A DNA stretch of 64,000 bases from Pinirhizobacter soli (GCF_015905305.1 NZ_JADZLQ010000001.1:310001-374000); one strand, 5' to 3'. Shown: positions 8,487 to 17,706, counted from the first letter of the stretch. Notes: generated by a model from the letters alone, not told the origin. Numbers and translations are program-made.

Positions 8487-9413
8487 ATGATCGACCTGAA
8501 TGATCTGGCGATGTTCGTCCAGGTAGTGCGCGCCGGCAGCTTCTCCGAGGCGGCGCGGCGCCTGCAGATGCCGGCGAACACGCTCAGCCGCCGTATCGAT
8601 CAATTCGAAGGGCAATTGGGCACGCGCCTGCTGCATCGCTCGACACGCAAACTGGCGCCGAGCACGGAAGGCCAGGCGTTGTTCGAGCGCTACGCGCCGG
8701 CTCTTGACCAGATCCTGGAGATCGAGCGGCTCCATACCGATACACAAGAACCGTCGGGTTCCGTTCGAGTCACCGCCATGGCCGGCCTGTTCGGGTTTTT
8801 CCGCATGGAATGGCTGGCCGAGTTCTATGCGCGCTATCCCAACATCAGCATCGAATTCCTGCTCGACGATACGCCAACCGACATGATCGCCGAGCGCATC
8901 GACCTGGCTTTGCGCATGGGCGTGGAAACGAGCAGCAGCTTCAAGGTGCGTCGAGTGGCACCCAATGCACTGATCCTGGCCGCAAGTCCGGCCTACCTGG
9001 AACGACACCCCGCCCCACGCACGCTGCGCGAGTTGGCCAACCATGACTGCCTGACGATTGCCAATCGTCAGGGTCGCACCACGTGGCGCCTGCAAGGTCC
9101 ACGCGGTAGTCAGGACGTGCCGATCAAGAGCCGGTTTGCAGTCAGCGACATGCGCGTGCTTGGACAAGCTTGCGAGGCGGGGCTGGGCATTGCACTGCTA
9201 CCCCAGCTGATGGCCGAACCGCTCATGGCGGAGGGGAAACTCATACAGGTGTTGCCAACCTACCGGCGCGCGAGCGCGGAAATCGGCCTGCAGCTGGTTT
9301 ATACCAGCCGGCCGCCGGTGCCACCCGCAGTTGCGATCTTCGGCGATTTTCTGTTCGACAGGGTGAGTGAAGCGATGGCAAGCCTCAGTGCGCACAAGAC
9401 GAACTCAAAATGA
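8487..9413 (+). CDS. LysR family transcriptional regulator
   Basis: A 308-residue LysR regulator. The N-terminal winged helix-turn-helix is clear (DLNDLAMFVQVVRAGSFSEAARRL at the start, then NTLSRRIDQFEGQLG), and the remainder is a two-lobed effector domain with SVRVTA near 93 and DMRVLGQACEAGLGIALLPQ in the second lobe. It belongs to the large YafC/DmlR-like branch that typically controls a divergent oxidoreductase gene. ATG 8487 lies six bases after GGAGA; a longer reading would start inside the divergent promoter. The likely target is the NmrA-like gene, 122 bases away in the opposite direction. Confidence 0.88.
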   Translation: MIDLNDLAMFVQVVRAGSFSEAARRLQMPANTLSRRIDQFEGQLGTRLLHRSTRKLAPSTEGQALFERYAPALDQILEIERLHTDTQEPSGSVRVTAMAGLFGFFRMEWLAEFYARYPNISIEFLLDDTPTDMIAERIDLALRMGVETSSSFKVRRVAPNALILAASPAYLERHPAPRTLRELANHDCLTIANRQGRTTWRLQGPRGSQDVPIKSRFAVSDMRVLGQACEAGLGIALLPQLMAEPLMAEGKLIQVLPTYRRASAEIGLQLVYTSRPPVPPAVAIFGDFLFDRVSEAMASLSAHKTNSK

Positions 9414-9431
9414 TGCCTCGCCCCTGGCGAG

Positions 9432-10052
9432 TCACCGCTGCGGACGCTTCATTTGAAAGCGTTGGGCGGTGCCAATGGTGAAGTAATCCTCTGGCCCACC
9501 GGCGCGAAGAATATGGCCGGCCTCCCCTGTGTCGTACAGGCCATCCTTGAGCAAATGCTGCGCGATATAAACAGCGACCACCTCGCCCAGTACCAGCCAG
9601 GTGCCAACGCTCTGCCCTGCACTATCGGTCAGCTGGGTGAGTTGCGTTAGCTTGCATTCGAACGACACGGGACTTTCCTGTACTCGCGGCACGCTGATCA
9701 GACGTGATGGCGCACGATTCAATGACGCCAGCTCGAACTCGTCGATGTGTGGTGGCGCCGGCGCCGACGTCGTATTCATCGCCTCGGCAAGAGCGAGGGT
9801 TGCCAGGTTCCAGGCAAACTCCCCCGTTTCGCTGATATTCCGCACGGTGTCCTTCCACCCCGTGCTCGCGAAGCCGACGATGGGCGGCTTGTAGTTAAAG
9901 GCATTGAAGAAACTGTAGGGTGCTAGATTGACCACACCTTCCCGGCTTATCGATGAAATCCAGCCAATCGGCCTGGGACCAACGATGGCGTTGAATGGGT
10001 CATGGGGCAGGCCGTGGCCATCACGTGGCTCATAAATATGAAATTCGCGCAT
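9432..10052 (-). CDS. Flavin reductase-like FMN-binding split-barrel protein
   Basis: A 206-residue protein of the flavin reductase/DIM6-NTAB family. The N-terminal part has FNAIVGPRPIGWISS, the segment that binds the FMN phosphate, followed by NLAPYSFFNAFNYKPP and FASTGWKDTVRNI. Such proteins either reduce flavin for a partner monooxygenase or act as stand-alone FMN enzymes. I use ATG 10052 instead of an upstream TTG that adds twelve residues. No flavin-dependent monooxygenase lies beside it; the neighbour upstream is a truncated SDR gene. Confidence 0.8.
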   Translation of the reverse strand: MREFHIYEPRDGHGLPHDPFNAIVGPRPIGWISSISREGVVNLAPYSFFNAFNYKPPIVGFASTGWKDTVRNISETGEFAWNLATLALAEAMNTTSAPAPPHIDEFELASLNRAPSRLISVPRVQESPVSFECKLTQLTQLTDSAGQSVGTWLVLGEVVAVYIAQHLLKDGLYDTGEAGHILRAGGPEDYFTIGTAQRFQMKRPQR

Positions 10053-10077
10053 GCAAGCCACTGTGCCCGCCCCTGCC

Positions 10078-10533
10078 CTAGGCGTCAACGAGTCCCATGC
10101 CGCGCGTTGCGGCGCCGGACAGTCGAACCATGGTCTTCCGCGGGAAGAATCGAGGAAGCACGGTCGCCACGCGAACGCTCAAGCGCCCTGGGTAGGTGAC
10201 CGCCTTGCCCTTGGCAAAGGCAATCAAGGTCCGCTCGACCACCGATTCGGCGGTATCGAAATCCTTGCCTTTCATGCCAGTCTTGGTTCCTTCGAAGAAG
10301 CTGGTGGCGGCCGGACCTGGGCAAGAGGCCATCACTTGCACGCCCTCGCTCGCAAGTTCATAGCGCAGCGCCTCACTGAGCGACAAGACAAAAGCTTTCG
10401 TCGCCGCGTAGACCGCCATGTAAGGCACCGGCTGGAACGAGGCATCGGGTGCGGCTGTTCCTTGATGCCATGGCTGCGCGTTTGGAAAGCGTGCGTAGCG
10501 TGTGACTCCTTGAAATACCTCTGTCATACACAA
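10078..10533 (-). pseudogene. 5'-truncated short-chain dehydrogenase
   Basis: The open frame gives 151 residues, and only residues from about 33 on resemble an SDR: FQPVPYMAVYAATKAFVLSL contains the catalytic Y42-x-x-x-K46, and VMASCPGPAATSFFEG is the usual PG motif after it. The whole N-terminal half, including the TGxxxGIG cofactor loop and the catalytic serine region, is missing, and the first 32 residues look like out-of-frame filler. The recognisable part covers roughly 10078-10437. Without a dinucleotide-binding half it cannot act as an SDR, so I call it a remnant. Confidence 0.7.
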
Positions 10534-10755
10534 GCGTCGAGGCCCTTAGCGACATCTCGAACCATCAAGGCGCGGCATAAACGTTCAATAGCCATGGCCC
10601 GCCTTGGGCTAGTGTGGCTCCGGCGAATGGCAAATCAACCCGATGTTTTCTGACGTCGTTTCAGTGCGGCGCGGTTAAGTGCGCGCGACTGAAACGATGC
10701 ACTCACGGGTTGATTTGATCCTCGCTAACAACTTTCGCACCGGATACCGCACCTT

Positions 10756-11967
10756 ATGACCAGCCCCGAACTCGCAGCAAAAGCCCCCCACCCGCTTCCT
10801 GCGGCTGATGGCGACTTTTACCTGACCAGTCGCACGCTGTCGCCGGGAGATGAAGCGATCCGCCTGAAAGTGCGCGCCTTCATGGAATCGGAGGTCCAGC
10901 CGATCATCTCGGATTTCTGGGAGCGCGACGAATTCCCGTTCGATCTGCTGCCAAAGATCCGTGCCCTGAACATCATGGGGCTGCCATACGAAGGATACGG
11001 CTGCCCTGGCCGTTCGACGACCATGATGGGCTTCATCATGATGGAGATAGCCCGGGTCGACTGCTCGCTATCGACGTTCTTCGGCGTCCATACGGGCCTG
11101 GCCATGGGCTCGATCTATCTGTGCGGATCGGAAGAGCAGAAGCAGAAATGGCTGCCGCAAATGGCGGCCCTGGAAAAGGTAGGCTCATTCGGGCTGACGG
11201 AACCGCTGGTCGGTTCAGGAGCGTCCGGCGGCCTGATGACCACCGCCAAGCGCTCCGGCGATACCTGGACGCTCAATGGCGAGAAGAAATGGATCGGCAA
11301 CTCCACCTGGAGTGACCTGACGATCATCTGGGCCCGCGACGTTGACGACGGACAGGTCAAGGGTTTCATCGTCGAGAAAGGGACGCCGGGTTTCTCGGTC
11401 GAGAAAATTCTCCATAAGATGGCGCTTCGCGTCGTGCAGAACGGCCATATCACGCTCACTGACTGCAAGGTCAGCGAAGCCAATCGCCTGGCGAATGCGA
11501 ATTCGTTCGCCGATACCGCCCGTGTACTGCGCATGACACGGGCAGGCGTCGCTTGGGAATCGGTTGGATGCGCCACTGGCGCTTACGAACATGCCCTGCG
11601 CTATGCCCAGACGCGAGAGCAGTTTGGCCGGCCGATCGCGAAGTTCCAGCTCGTGCAGGACCTGCTGTTCAAGATGCTTGGCAACGTCACCTCCACTCAA
11701 GCGCTTTGCCTGAGGCTCTCGCAACTCCAGGATCAGGGGCTTATGCGTGACGAGCACGCATCCCTGGCCAAAGGCGTTTGCACGATCCGCATGCGCGAGA
11801 CCGTCGGCTGGGCGCGCGAACTCCTGGGCGCCAACGGCATTCTACTGGACCAGCACGTCGGTCGCTTCGTCGCCGATGCCGAGGCGCTCTATTCCTATGA
11901 GGGTACGCGCGAAATGAACGCACTGATCGTGGGTAAGGCGATCACCGGTTTCAGCGCTTTCGTTTGA
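10756..11967 (+). CDS. Acyl-CoA dehydrogenase, glutaryl-CoA dehydrogenase-like
   Basis: A 403-residue flavoprotein with the full acyl-CoA dehydrogenase fold: an N-terminal helical domain, the FAD-contacting FGLTEP segment near 155, WTLNGEKKWIGN in the middle beta domain, and REQFGRPIAKFQLVQ in the C-terminal helices. E382 in YEGTREMNALIVG sits where glutaryl-CoA dehydrogenase has its catalytic base, and the overall C-terminus resembles that branch and plant ACX4. It would form an alpha,beta double bond in a CoA thioester, feeding the hydratase encoded next. No clear ribosome-binding site precedes ATG 10756. It is the first gene of a colinear CoA-metabolism group; the substrate is not evident. 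Confidence 0.88.
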   Translation: MTSPELAAKAPHPLPAADGDFYLTSRTLSPGDEAIRLKVRAFMESEVQPIISDFWERDEFPFDLLPKIRALNIMGLPYEGYGCPGRSTTMMGFIMMEIARVDCSLSTFFGVHTGLAMGSIYLCGSEEQKQKWLPQMAALEKVGSFGLTEPLVGSGASGGLMTTAKRSGDTWTLNGEKKWIGNSTWSDLTIIWARDVDDGQVKGFIVEKGTPGFSVEKILHKMALRVVQNGHITLTDCKVSEANRLANANSFADTARVLRMTRAGVAWESVGCATGAYEHALRYAQTREQFGRPIAKFQLVQDLLFKMLGNVTSTQALCLRLSQLQDQGLMRDEHASLAKGVCTIRMRETVGWARELLGANGILLDQHVGRFVADAEALYSYEGTREMNALIVGKAITGFSAFV

Positions 11968-12783
11968 GTGCATTTACCTATGCCATCCAAGATTCCTCAA
12001 TCTGATTTCCAGGCCATTACTTATGTGAAGCGCGATTGGATCGCCTACATCACGCTCAATCGTCCACAAGTGATGAATGCGCTCAACCAGGCCACCATCA
12101 TCGAGCTGACCATGGCCTTCGCTGACGCGCGCGAAGACGACGACGTTCGTGGAGTCATCCTGACTGGCGCCGGCGGAAAGGCATTTGCCGCAGGTGCGGA
12201 TATATCGGAACTGGCGAAAGCCACGCCGATCGATGCCGAGGAGCAGGCCCGGAGCGGCCAGCAACTCACTCTTCTGGTCGAAACGCTGGGCAAACCGGTG
12301 ATCGCCGCAGTGAACGGCTTGGCGTTGGGAGGCGGATGCGAGCTGGCCATGGCCTGCAGCTTGCGCCTGGCCACCGAAGAGGCTCGATTCGGCCAGCCGG
12401 AAATCAAGCTTGGCCTGATCCCCGGATTCGGCGGTACCCAGCGCCTGGCACGACTGATCGGCAAGGCTCAGGCGACGCAACTCATCCTCACCGGAGAGAC
12501 CATGACTGCAACCGATGCCTATCGGCTTGGTCTCGTCAACGAGGTCGTCCCAAGCGATCAATTGCTGGCCCGGGCCGAGGAGATTCTGCGACAGATCGGC
12601 AAGAACGCACCGATCGCGGTGCGCTACGCGCTACAGGCGATCAACGAAGGGCTCAACGTAACCGTTCGTGCGGGCATGGACCTGGAAGGCGCTTTGTTTG
12701 CGCTTTGCGCGAGCACCGAAGACATGCGTGAAGGCACGACGGCCTTCCTGGAAAAACGGCACCCCGTTTTCACCGGACGTTAA
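11968..12783 (+). CDS. Enoyl-CoA hydratase/isomerase (crotonase family)
   Basis: About 271 residues from GTG 11968, which directly follows the stop of the acyl-CoA dehydrogenase gene; ATG 11980 is an alternative start. The crotonase oxyanion-hole segments are present (KAFAAGADISEL near 71-82 and NGLALGGGCELAMAC near 116-130). Both glutamates that activate water in true hydratases are conserved, at E125 and E145 (FGQPEIKLGLIPGFGGTQ), so hydration of an enoyl-CoA is more likely than isomerisation. It acts logically after the upstream dehydrogenase and before the 3-hydroxyacyl-CoA dehydrogenase at 15178. Confidence 0.88.
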   Translation: MHLPMPSKIPQSDFQAITYVKRDWIAYITLNRPQVMNALNQATIIELTMAFADAREDDDVRGVILTGAGGKAFAAGADISELAKATPIDAEEQARSGQQLTLLVETLGKPVIAAVNGLALGGGCELAMACSLRLATEEARFGQPEIKLGLIPGFGGTQRLARLIGKAQATQLILTGETMTATDAYRLGLVNEVVPSDQLLARAEEILRQIGKNAPIAVRYALQAINEGLNVTVRAGMDLEGALFALCASTEDMREGTTAFLEKRHPVFTGR

Positions 12784-12860
12784 TGCTCCTACTCCGCCAC
12801 CCACAATGTCTACATCGACGCATCACCCGGCCGCCCGTTTCTTGAAAGGATCCGAACTTC

Positions 12861-14087
12861 ATGTCTGATGCATCGAACATCTTCTCCGGTCTCAAGGTCG
12901 TCGATTTCGCGAGCTTCATTGCCGGGCCCGCCGCAGCGACGATCCTTTCGGATTTTGGCGCCGACGTCATCAAGGTGGAACCACCAGGCATGGGCGATCC
13001 TTATCGCTACTTTACGTCCGTGCCACCGAACCCCGTCAGCGACGTCAACTATGCATGGCAGCTCACCAATCGAAACAAGCGTAGCCTGGCACTCAACCTG
13101 AAGGCGGCGGAATCGAGGGAAGTAGTCGAGCGATTGGTTCGCTGGGCCGATGTGATCGTGGTAAACTTTCCGCCCCGCGTCAAAGCCGGGCTGGGTTTGA
13201 ACTATGAGTCACTCGCGCCGCTAAACCCACGCCTGATCTACGCCGACATTACCGGCTACGGGAGCCGCGGGCCCGAGGCCGACAGCCCTGGCTTCGACAT
13301 CACGGCTTACTGGGCGCGGTCGGGGTTAATGGAGGTGACCCACGACGCGGGCAGCCCACCCACCCTGCCGGTCCCTGGTATCGGTGACCACGCTACGGCA
13401 ACGACACTTTACGCGTCTATCGTCACGGCGCTCTTCGCGCGGGAGAAAACCGGCAAAGGTACTCACGTCTCTACTTCCCTGATCGCCAACGGCATTTGGG
13501 CAGCCGGCGCATGGGTCGAGGGCGCGCTCAACGGCGGTCAATTCTTCTCGCAGCATGACCGAGAGACGCCGCCCAACGCTTTGCTCAACCCTTACCAGAC
13601 GTCCGACAACCGGTGGATCCTGATTGTTGCAGCTCAACAGAAGGACTGGGGCGGGTTCATCCAGGCCATCGGCTTGCCGCAACTGGCCGTGGACCCGCGC
13701 TTTACCGATGCACGCAAACGCCTTGAGAACTCCGCGGAGCTGGTGAAGATCCTCGATCCGCTGTTTGCCAGCCAGCCGCTGGCTCACTGGAAAAAAGTCC
13801 TGAACGAGGGCCGGGTGATCTTCGGCGTTGTTCAGAACGCCATCGAGATCATCAACGACCCCCAACTGGAAGCGAATGACATCGTCGTTCCCCTGGAAGG
13901 GGCTTCCAATCCGCAGGCGCGCACGGTGAGCAGCCCGATTGAAATCGTTGGGTATCCCAAGGCAAAGCCTCGAATTGCCCCGCATCTGGGTGAGCACAAC
14001 GAGGAGGTTCTCAAGAGTCTCGACTTCAGCGCAGAGGCGATAGCGCAGCTGCATCAGAGCGGCGCACTCGGGGACGACGCGCCGTAA
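12861..14087 (+). CDS. CaiB/BaiF family CoA transferase
   Basis: A 408-residue family III CoA transferase. The family start (LKVVDFASFIAGPAAATILSD), the DVIKVEPPGMGD loop and the central SPGFDITAYWARSG are all present; D146 in the GFD motif is the residue that forms the aspartyl-CoA intermediate. These enzymes move CoA between carboxylic acids, as CaiB does in carnitine metabolism and formyl-CoA transferase in oxalate metabolism, and would activate the substrate of the neighbouring beta-oxidation-like enzymes. An AAAGGA box lies about a dozen bases before ATG 12861. Downstream, a 145-base gap holds a regulatory box and a possible promoter. Confidence 0.88.
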   Translation: MSDASNIFSGLKVVDFASFIAGPAAATILSDFGADVIKVEPPGMGDPYRYFTSVPPNPVSDVNYAWQLTNRNKRSLALNLKAAESREVVERLVRWADVIVVNFPPRVKAGLGLNYESLAPLNPRLIYADITGYGSRGPEADSPGFDITAYWARSGLMEVTHDAGSPPTLPVPGIGDHATATTLYASIVTALFAREKTGKGTHVSTSLIANGIWAAGAWVEGALNGGQFFSQHDRETPPNALLNPYQTSDNRWILIVAAQQKDWGGFIQAIGLPQLAVDPRFTDARKRLENSAELVKILDPLFASQPLAHWKKVLNEGRVIFGVVQNAIEIINDPQLEANDIVVPLEGASNPQARTVSSPIEIVGYPKAKPRIAPHLGEHNEEVLKSLDFSAEAIAQLHQSGALGDDAP

Positions 14088-14106
14088 AGGTGTCCACGGA
14101 AAGACG

Positions 14107-14118
14107 ACTCAAAAGAGT
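14107..14118. promoter_or_regulatory. ACTC box 1 (ACTCAAAAGAGT) and following promoter-like sequence
   Basis: A perfect inverted repeat with ACTC and GAGT arms around AAAA lies 114 bases before the YWTD-propeller start. The 25 bases after it (TACCGAAAGTGGGCTTGG and flank) strongly resemble those after box 3 at 17720, and both continue to TTGG-N-rich and TAGTAC/AAGTAT elements at equal spacing. I read it as a regulated promoter inside the CoA operon. Confidence 0.55.
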
Positions 14119-14232
14119 AAATGTGATCTACCGAAAGTGGGCTTGGGCTTTCGCTGCGGTTCGTTGATAGTACTTCGGCAAAATAGTTTGTCGGCTTCGC
14201 TCCCCTCCCCGTATCTCAGCAAGGATCCAACC

Positions 14233-15135
14233 ATGAGTCATGCGACGAGCGACCGCCTCCTTTTACTTGAGGCCATCCCTCCACGACTGCTCTCCGTGTC
14301 CCTGGACGGCAGCAGCCTGGACGTGCTGCTCGACAACCTGGGTGGCACTCCCGATGGCATCGCCCTGGACTACGTCAACCGCCATATCTATTGGACCAAC
14401 ATGGGCGAGGACTGGTCCAAGAACGATGGTTTTATCGAGCGTCTTGATTTCGATGGCTCCAACCGGGTGGTCGTCATACCCAAAGGAGCCACGTTTACAC
14501 CCAAGCAGATGCAGGTCGACGCAGAAGCGGGCCTGCTTTATTGGTGCGATCGCGAAGGTATGCGCGTGATGCGCTCGCGCATCGATGGCAGCGACATCAC
14601 GGTCCTGGTCCAGACTGGTTCCACGGAAACTGAGCGCGCCGATGAACGCCTGCATTGCGTCGGCATCGCGATCGATCGCGTTGGCGGGCGGATCTTCTGG
14701 ACGCAAAAAGGGCCACCCAATGGTGGCCAGGGACGAATCCTGAGCGCCCCGCTGGAGTTGCCCAAGGGCATGTCGCCGTCCAGTCGCACGGACATCAGTA
14801 TCGTATTCGACGCCCTGCCCGAGCCCATCGATCTTGAATGGGAAGCGCAGAGCAGCACGCTGTACTGGACGGACCGGGGTGATCCTCCGCAGGGAAACAC
14901 CCTCAATCGCTGCCGTTTCGCAGGAGGCAAACCTGGAGCACCGGAGATCCTTCTTTCGGACTTGCAGGAAGGGATCGGCCTTGCGCTCGACACCGCGGGT
15001 GAGCAGGCCTTCGTCAGCGACCTGGGAGGCAATCTCAGGGTCGTCAGCTTGCGCGGTGCGGGCCACCCCCGCGTCATCCGCTCCGGACTGGGGGCACTGA
15101 CGGGGACCGTGCTGTGGCGTCCATCGGCAGCTTAA
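14233..15135 (+). CDS. YWTD/LDL-receptor-like beta-propeller protein
   Basis: About 300 residues with repeated blades that start with PDGIALDYVNRHIYWTNMG and recur as AEAGLLYWCDREG, VGGRIFWTQKG and SSTLYWTDRGD. These are the YWTD-type repeats of LDL-receptor-like six-bladed propellers. ATG 14233 follows AAGGA at seven bases. No signal peptide is present, so the protein is probably cytoplasmic, which is unusual for this fold. It lies between two CoA-transferase genes and 42 bases before a 3-hydroxyacyl-CoA dehydrogenase. It could be a lactonase-like hydrolase or a binding scaffold of the pathway; neither is shown by sequence. Confidence 0.75.
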   Translation: MSHATSDRLLLLEAIPPRLLSVSLDGSSLDVLLDNLGGTPDGIALDYVNRHIYWTNMGEDWSKNDGFIERLDFDGSNRVVVIPKGATFTPKQMQVDAEAGLLYWCDREGMRVMRSRIDGSDITVLVQTGSTETERADERLHCVGIAIDRVGGRIFWTQKGPPNGGQGRILSAPLELPKGMSPSSRTDISIVFDALPEPIDLEWEAQSSTLYWTDRGDPPQGNTLNRCRFAGGKPGAPEILLSDLQEGIGLALDTAGEQAFVSDLGGNLRVVSLRGAGHPRVIRSGLGALTGTVLWRPSAA

Positions 15136-15177
15136 TGCAAGTCCCTCGCCATCGGAATCAACACAAGGCCGTAACTC

Positions 15178-16119
15178 ATGAGCAGAGACATCAAGAAAGT
15201 CGTAGTGATTGGCACGGGTGTCATTGGCGCCAGTTGGTGCGCCTTCTACCTCGCCAAGGGGCTGGATGTGGTCGCGACGGACATCGCGCCGACCGCGAAG
15301 GCATCCCTGGACGCATACATCAATGCCGCATGGCCGATGCTCGAAGAACTGGGATTGTCGCCGGGCGCGTCATTGAACCGACTGGGCTTCGACAGCGTCC
15401 TGGATACCGCGCTCAAAGGTGCGGACCTGGTGCAGGAATGCGGTCCGGAGCGCATTGATTTCAAGCAGGATCTCTATCGCCATATGGATGAGATCCTCCC
15501 GCCCGATGTCATCATCGCCTCCAGCTCCTCCGGCCTGACGATGACCGACATCCAGGCCAAATGCGAGAAGCATCCCGAGCGTTGCGTCATCGGTCATCCG
15601 TTCAATCCGCCCCACATCATCCCGTTGGTCGAAGTGGTCGGCGGCGCCAAGACCTCCGAGGAAACGATCGCGCGGGCGATGGCGTTCTATGCCTCCCTGG
15701 GGAAAAAGCCCATTCGCCTCTTCAAGGCGCTGGCGGGACACGTCGCCAATCGCTTCCAGGCCGCGCTCTACAAGGAAATGCTTTATCTCATCGAGGAGGG
15801 TGTCCTGAGCGTCGAGGATGCCGACGTGGCGGTGAGCTACGGGCCGGGCCTGCGCTGGGGCGTCATGGGGCAAAGCCTGCAATGGCACCTGGGCGGCGGC
15901 GCCGGTGGCATTGACCACTTCATGGAACACCTGATGACTCCGCTGCAGGGAATCATGAAGACCCTGGGCGAACCCAAAGTCGACGACAAACTGAAGAAGG
16001 ATGTCATTGCCGGGGTACAGGCCCAGCTCAAGGGCCGTTCCGTGGACGAACTGGCCGACGCTGAAAACCGGGTGATCCTCGGCGCCCTCGCCCTGCGGCA
16101 GAAAGTTGGCCTGGCATAA
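15178..16119 (+). CDS. 3-hydroxyacyl-CoA dehydrogenase family protein (L-carnitine dehydrogenase/lambda-crystallin-like)
   Basis: A 313-residue NAD-dependent dehydrogenase. The Rossmann loop GTGVIG is at residues 12-17, followed by the 3HCDH_N pattern with SSSSGLTMTDI near 115-125 and the catalytic-histidine motif GHPFNPPHIIPLVEV (H140). The C-terminal domain is short with ANRFQAALYKEMLYLIEEG, as in L-carnitine dehydrogenase and lambda-crystallin and not in two-domain fatty-acid oxidation proteins. It would oxidise a 3-hydroxy acid or its CoA ester to the 3-keto form. It lies in the CoA operon with two CoA transferases, which fits oxidation of an activated beta-hydroxy acid; carnitine itself is only one option. 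Confidence 0.85.
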   Translation: MSRDIKKVVVIGTGVIGASWCAFYLAKGLDVVATDIAPTAKASLDAYINAAWPMLEELGLSPGASLNRLGFDSVLDTALKGADLVQECGPERIDFKQDLYRHMDEILPPDVIIASSSSGLTMTDIQAKCEKHPERCVIGHPFNPPHIIPLVEVVGGAKTSEETIARAMAFYASLGKKPIRLFKALAGHVANRFQAALYKEMLYLIEEGVLSVEDADVAVSYGPGLRWGVMGQSLQWHLGGGAGGIDHFMEHLMTPLQGIMKTLGEPKVDDKLKKDVIAGVQAQLKGRSVDELADAENRVILGALALRQKVGLA

Positions 16120-16144
16120 CAGCCTCCACGACGGGAATTTGTAC

Positions 16145-17647
16145 ATGAGCACTACACCGCACAAATTGACGGACACGCTTAAGGCCAAGCTGGCCAACCC
16201 GGCGACGGATGCCACAGTCGACCTGCACCAGGGCGTCAATGATGTGCTCGCCGACGTCGGCATGAGCTGGAAGGATTGCGGCGGCAACCTGAGCTTCTAC
16301 GGCCGCGACCCCATCCTTCCCAGCGCGATCCGCTTCGGCACAATGTCTGCCATCGGCCTGGCCGCCAAGGCAGTCGCGGCTGCGGCCATCTGGCAGCACC
16401 GCACTGGCGAAGGCCAGGACATCAGTGTTGACGTGCGAAAGGCACTTCGCCGCTTTTGTTGCTTCTTCGAGGGAAAATGGGAGCTGCTCAATGGTCGTGC
16501 GCCCGCCTACGGTGCGGACGAAGACAACCCGTTCATGAAGCTGCCGTTCTTTCACGAGACGAGGGATGGGCGCCATGTCCTGCCCCTGAATGTTTACCCC
16601 AGGCTAAGATCGCGAGCACTCAACCTCCTGCGATGCAGCGATAGCCCAGAGTCGGTTCGCAATGCCATCCTGAAGTGGAATGCCGAAGAGCTTGAGGATG
16701 CCGCCGCCACGGCCGGCCTCGTCATGGGCATGGTCCGTACGAACGAAGAATTCCTCCGCGAGGCACAGTACACCGAAGTCCTTTCGAAGATGCCGCTCAT
16801 CAAGGTGGAAAAGATCGGCGATTCCGAACCGGTTCCGTTCAAGCCCAACGGACAAAGCCCCCTGGATGGGATTCGGGCATTCGGTTTGGGCCACGTTATC
16901 GCCGGAGCGGCGATTGGCAGGGACCTGGCCCAGTACGGTGCCGACGTGCTGAACATCTGGCGTCCCAACGACACCGAGAAAGACGCCTTCTTCCTCGATG
17001 TGCAGGTGGGCATGCGTTCGACGATCCTCGGCGACGATCCGGAGGATCGCAAGACCTTTGACAAACTTCTTCAGACGGCGGACGTGTTCTTCGCGAACAA
17101 GCGCCCAGGCTTTCTTGCATCTCACGGCATGGATGCGGAAGAGCTTTGCGCGAAGCGTCCTGGCCTGGTCCACGTTAGCGTCGTGCTACACGGCGAACAC
17201 GGCCCGTGGGCGAATCGGCTTGGCTTCGATGAAATTGGCGCCGCCGTATCGGGCCTCTTCGCCGTGGAGGGTACCGCCTCCAGCCCCAAGCAGCCTCCTA
17301 TCGTGCCAATTTGCGACAACGTCGTTGCGTGGCTGGGTACGGTAGGCGTGCTCTCCGCATTGCGTCGCCGTGCCATCGAGGGCGGGAGTTATCGCGTCGT
17401 GATCTCGTTGACCCGAACCGTTCTGTGGCAGCTGTCCCTGGGTATTTTTGACAAGGATTACGCGATAGCGACCGCTGGATCGACGGATGAACATCGCTAC
17501 GTTTCGCCCGATACGTTCGTGGCCGAGACGCCGCTTGGCACATATCAGGGCATTACCGATCAAGTAATTCTTTCCAAGACGCCGGAGGCATTTCGTACCG
17601 TGCTGGTACCGCGCGGGTCGTGCAAACCTGAGTGGCTAAGTCGTTAG
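16145..17647 (+). CDS. Two-domain CaiB/BaiF-type CoA transferase
   Basis: About 500 residues from ATG 16145. The N-terminal half resembles the second half of a CaiB protein (GRDPILPSAIRFGTMSAIGL, HRTGEGQDISVDVRKALRRF), and the C-terminal half restarts with PLDGIRAFGLGHVIAGAAIGRDLAQYGADV, so the order of domains is that of the circularly arranged two-domain members of the family. The likely catalytic Asp is in GFDEIGAAVSGLF in the second half. It probably shares CoA-transfer chemistry with the gene at 12861, on another acid or acceptor. It starts 25 bases after the dehydrogenase stop and is followed by a strong terminator, so it ends the transcription unit. Confidence 0.8.
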   Translation: MSTTPHKLTDTLKAKLANPATDATVDLHQGVNDVLADVGMSWKDCGGNLSFYGRDPILPSAIRFGTMSAIGLAAKAVAAAAIWQHRTGEGQDISVDVRKALRRFCCFFEGKWELLNGRAPAYGADEDNPFMKLPFFHETRDGRHVLPLNVYPRLRSRALNLLRCSDSPESVRNAILKWNAEELEDAAATAGLVMGMVRTNEEFLREAQYTEVLSKMPLIKVEKIGDSEPVPFKPNGQSPLDGIRAFGLGHVIAGAAIGRDLAQYGADVLNIWRPNDTEKDAFFLDVQVGMRSTILGDDPEDRKTFDKLLQTADVFFANKRPGFLASHGMDAEELCAKRPGLVHVSVVLHGEHGPWANRLGFDEIGAAVSGLFAVEGTASSPKQPPIVPICDNVVAWLGTVGVLSALRRRAIEGGSYRVVISLTRTVLWQLSLGIFDKDYAIATAGSTDEHRYVSPDTFVAETPLGTYQGITDQVILSKTPEAFRTVLVPRGSCKPEWLSR

Positions 17648-17675
17648 CCAAGCGCAGTCAAATCCAGGAAACGAG

Positions 17676-17706
17676 AAAGCCCGCTACTTGAGCGGGCTTT
17701 TTTTTT
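17676..17706 (+). terminator. Intrinsic terminator of the CoA operon
   Basis: A 10-bp perfect stem (AAAGCCCGCT with AGCGGGCTTT) closes a five-base loop and is followed by a run of T. It lies 29 bases after the stop of the two-domain CoA transferase. Confidence 0.9.
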
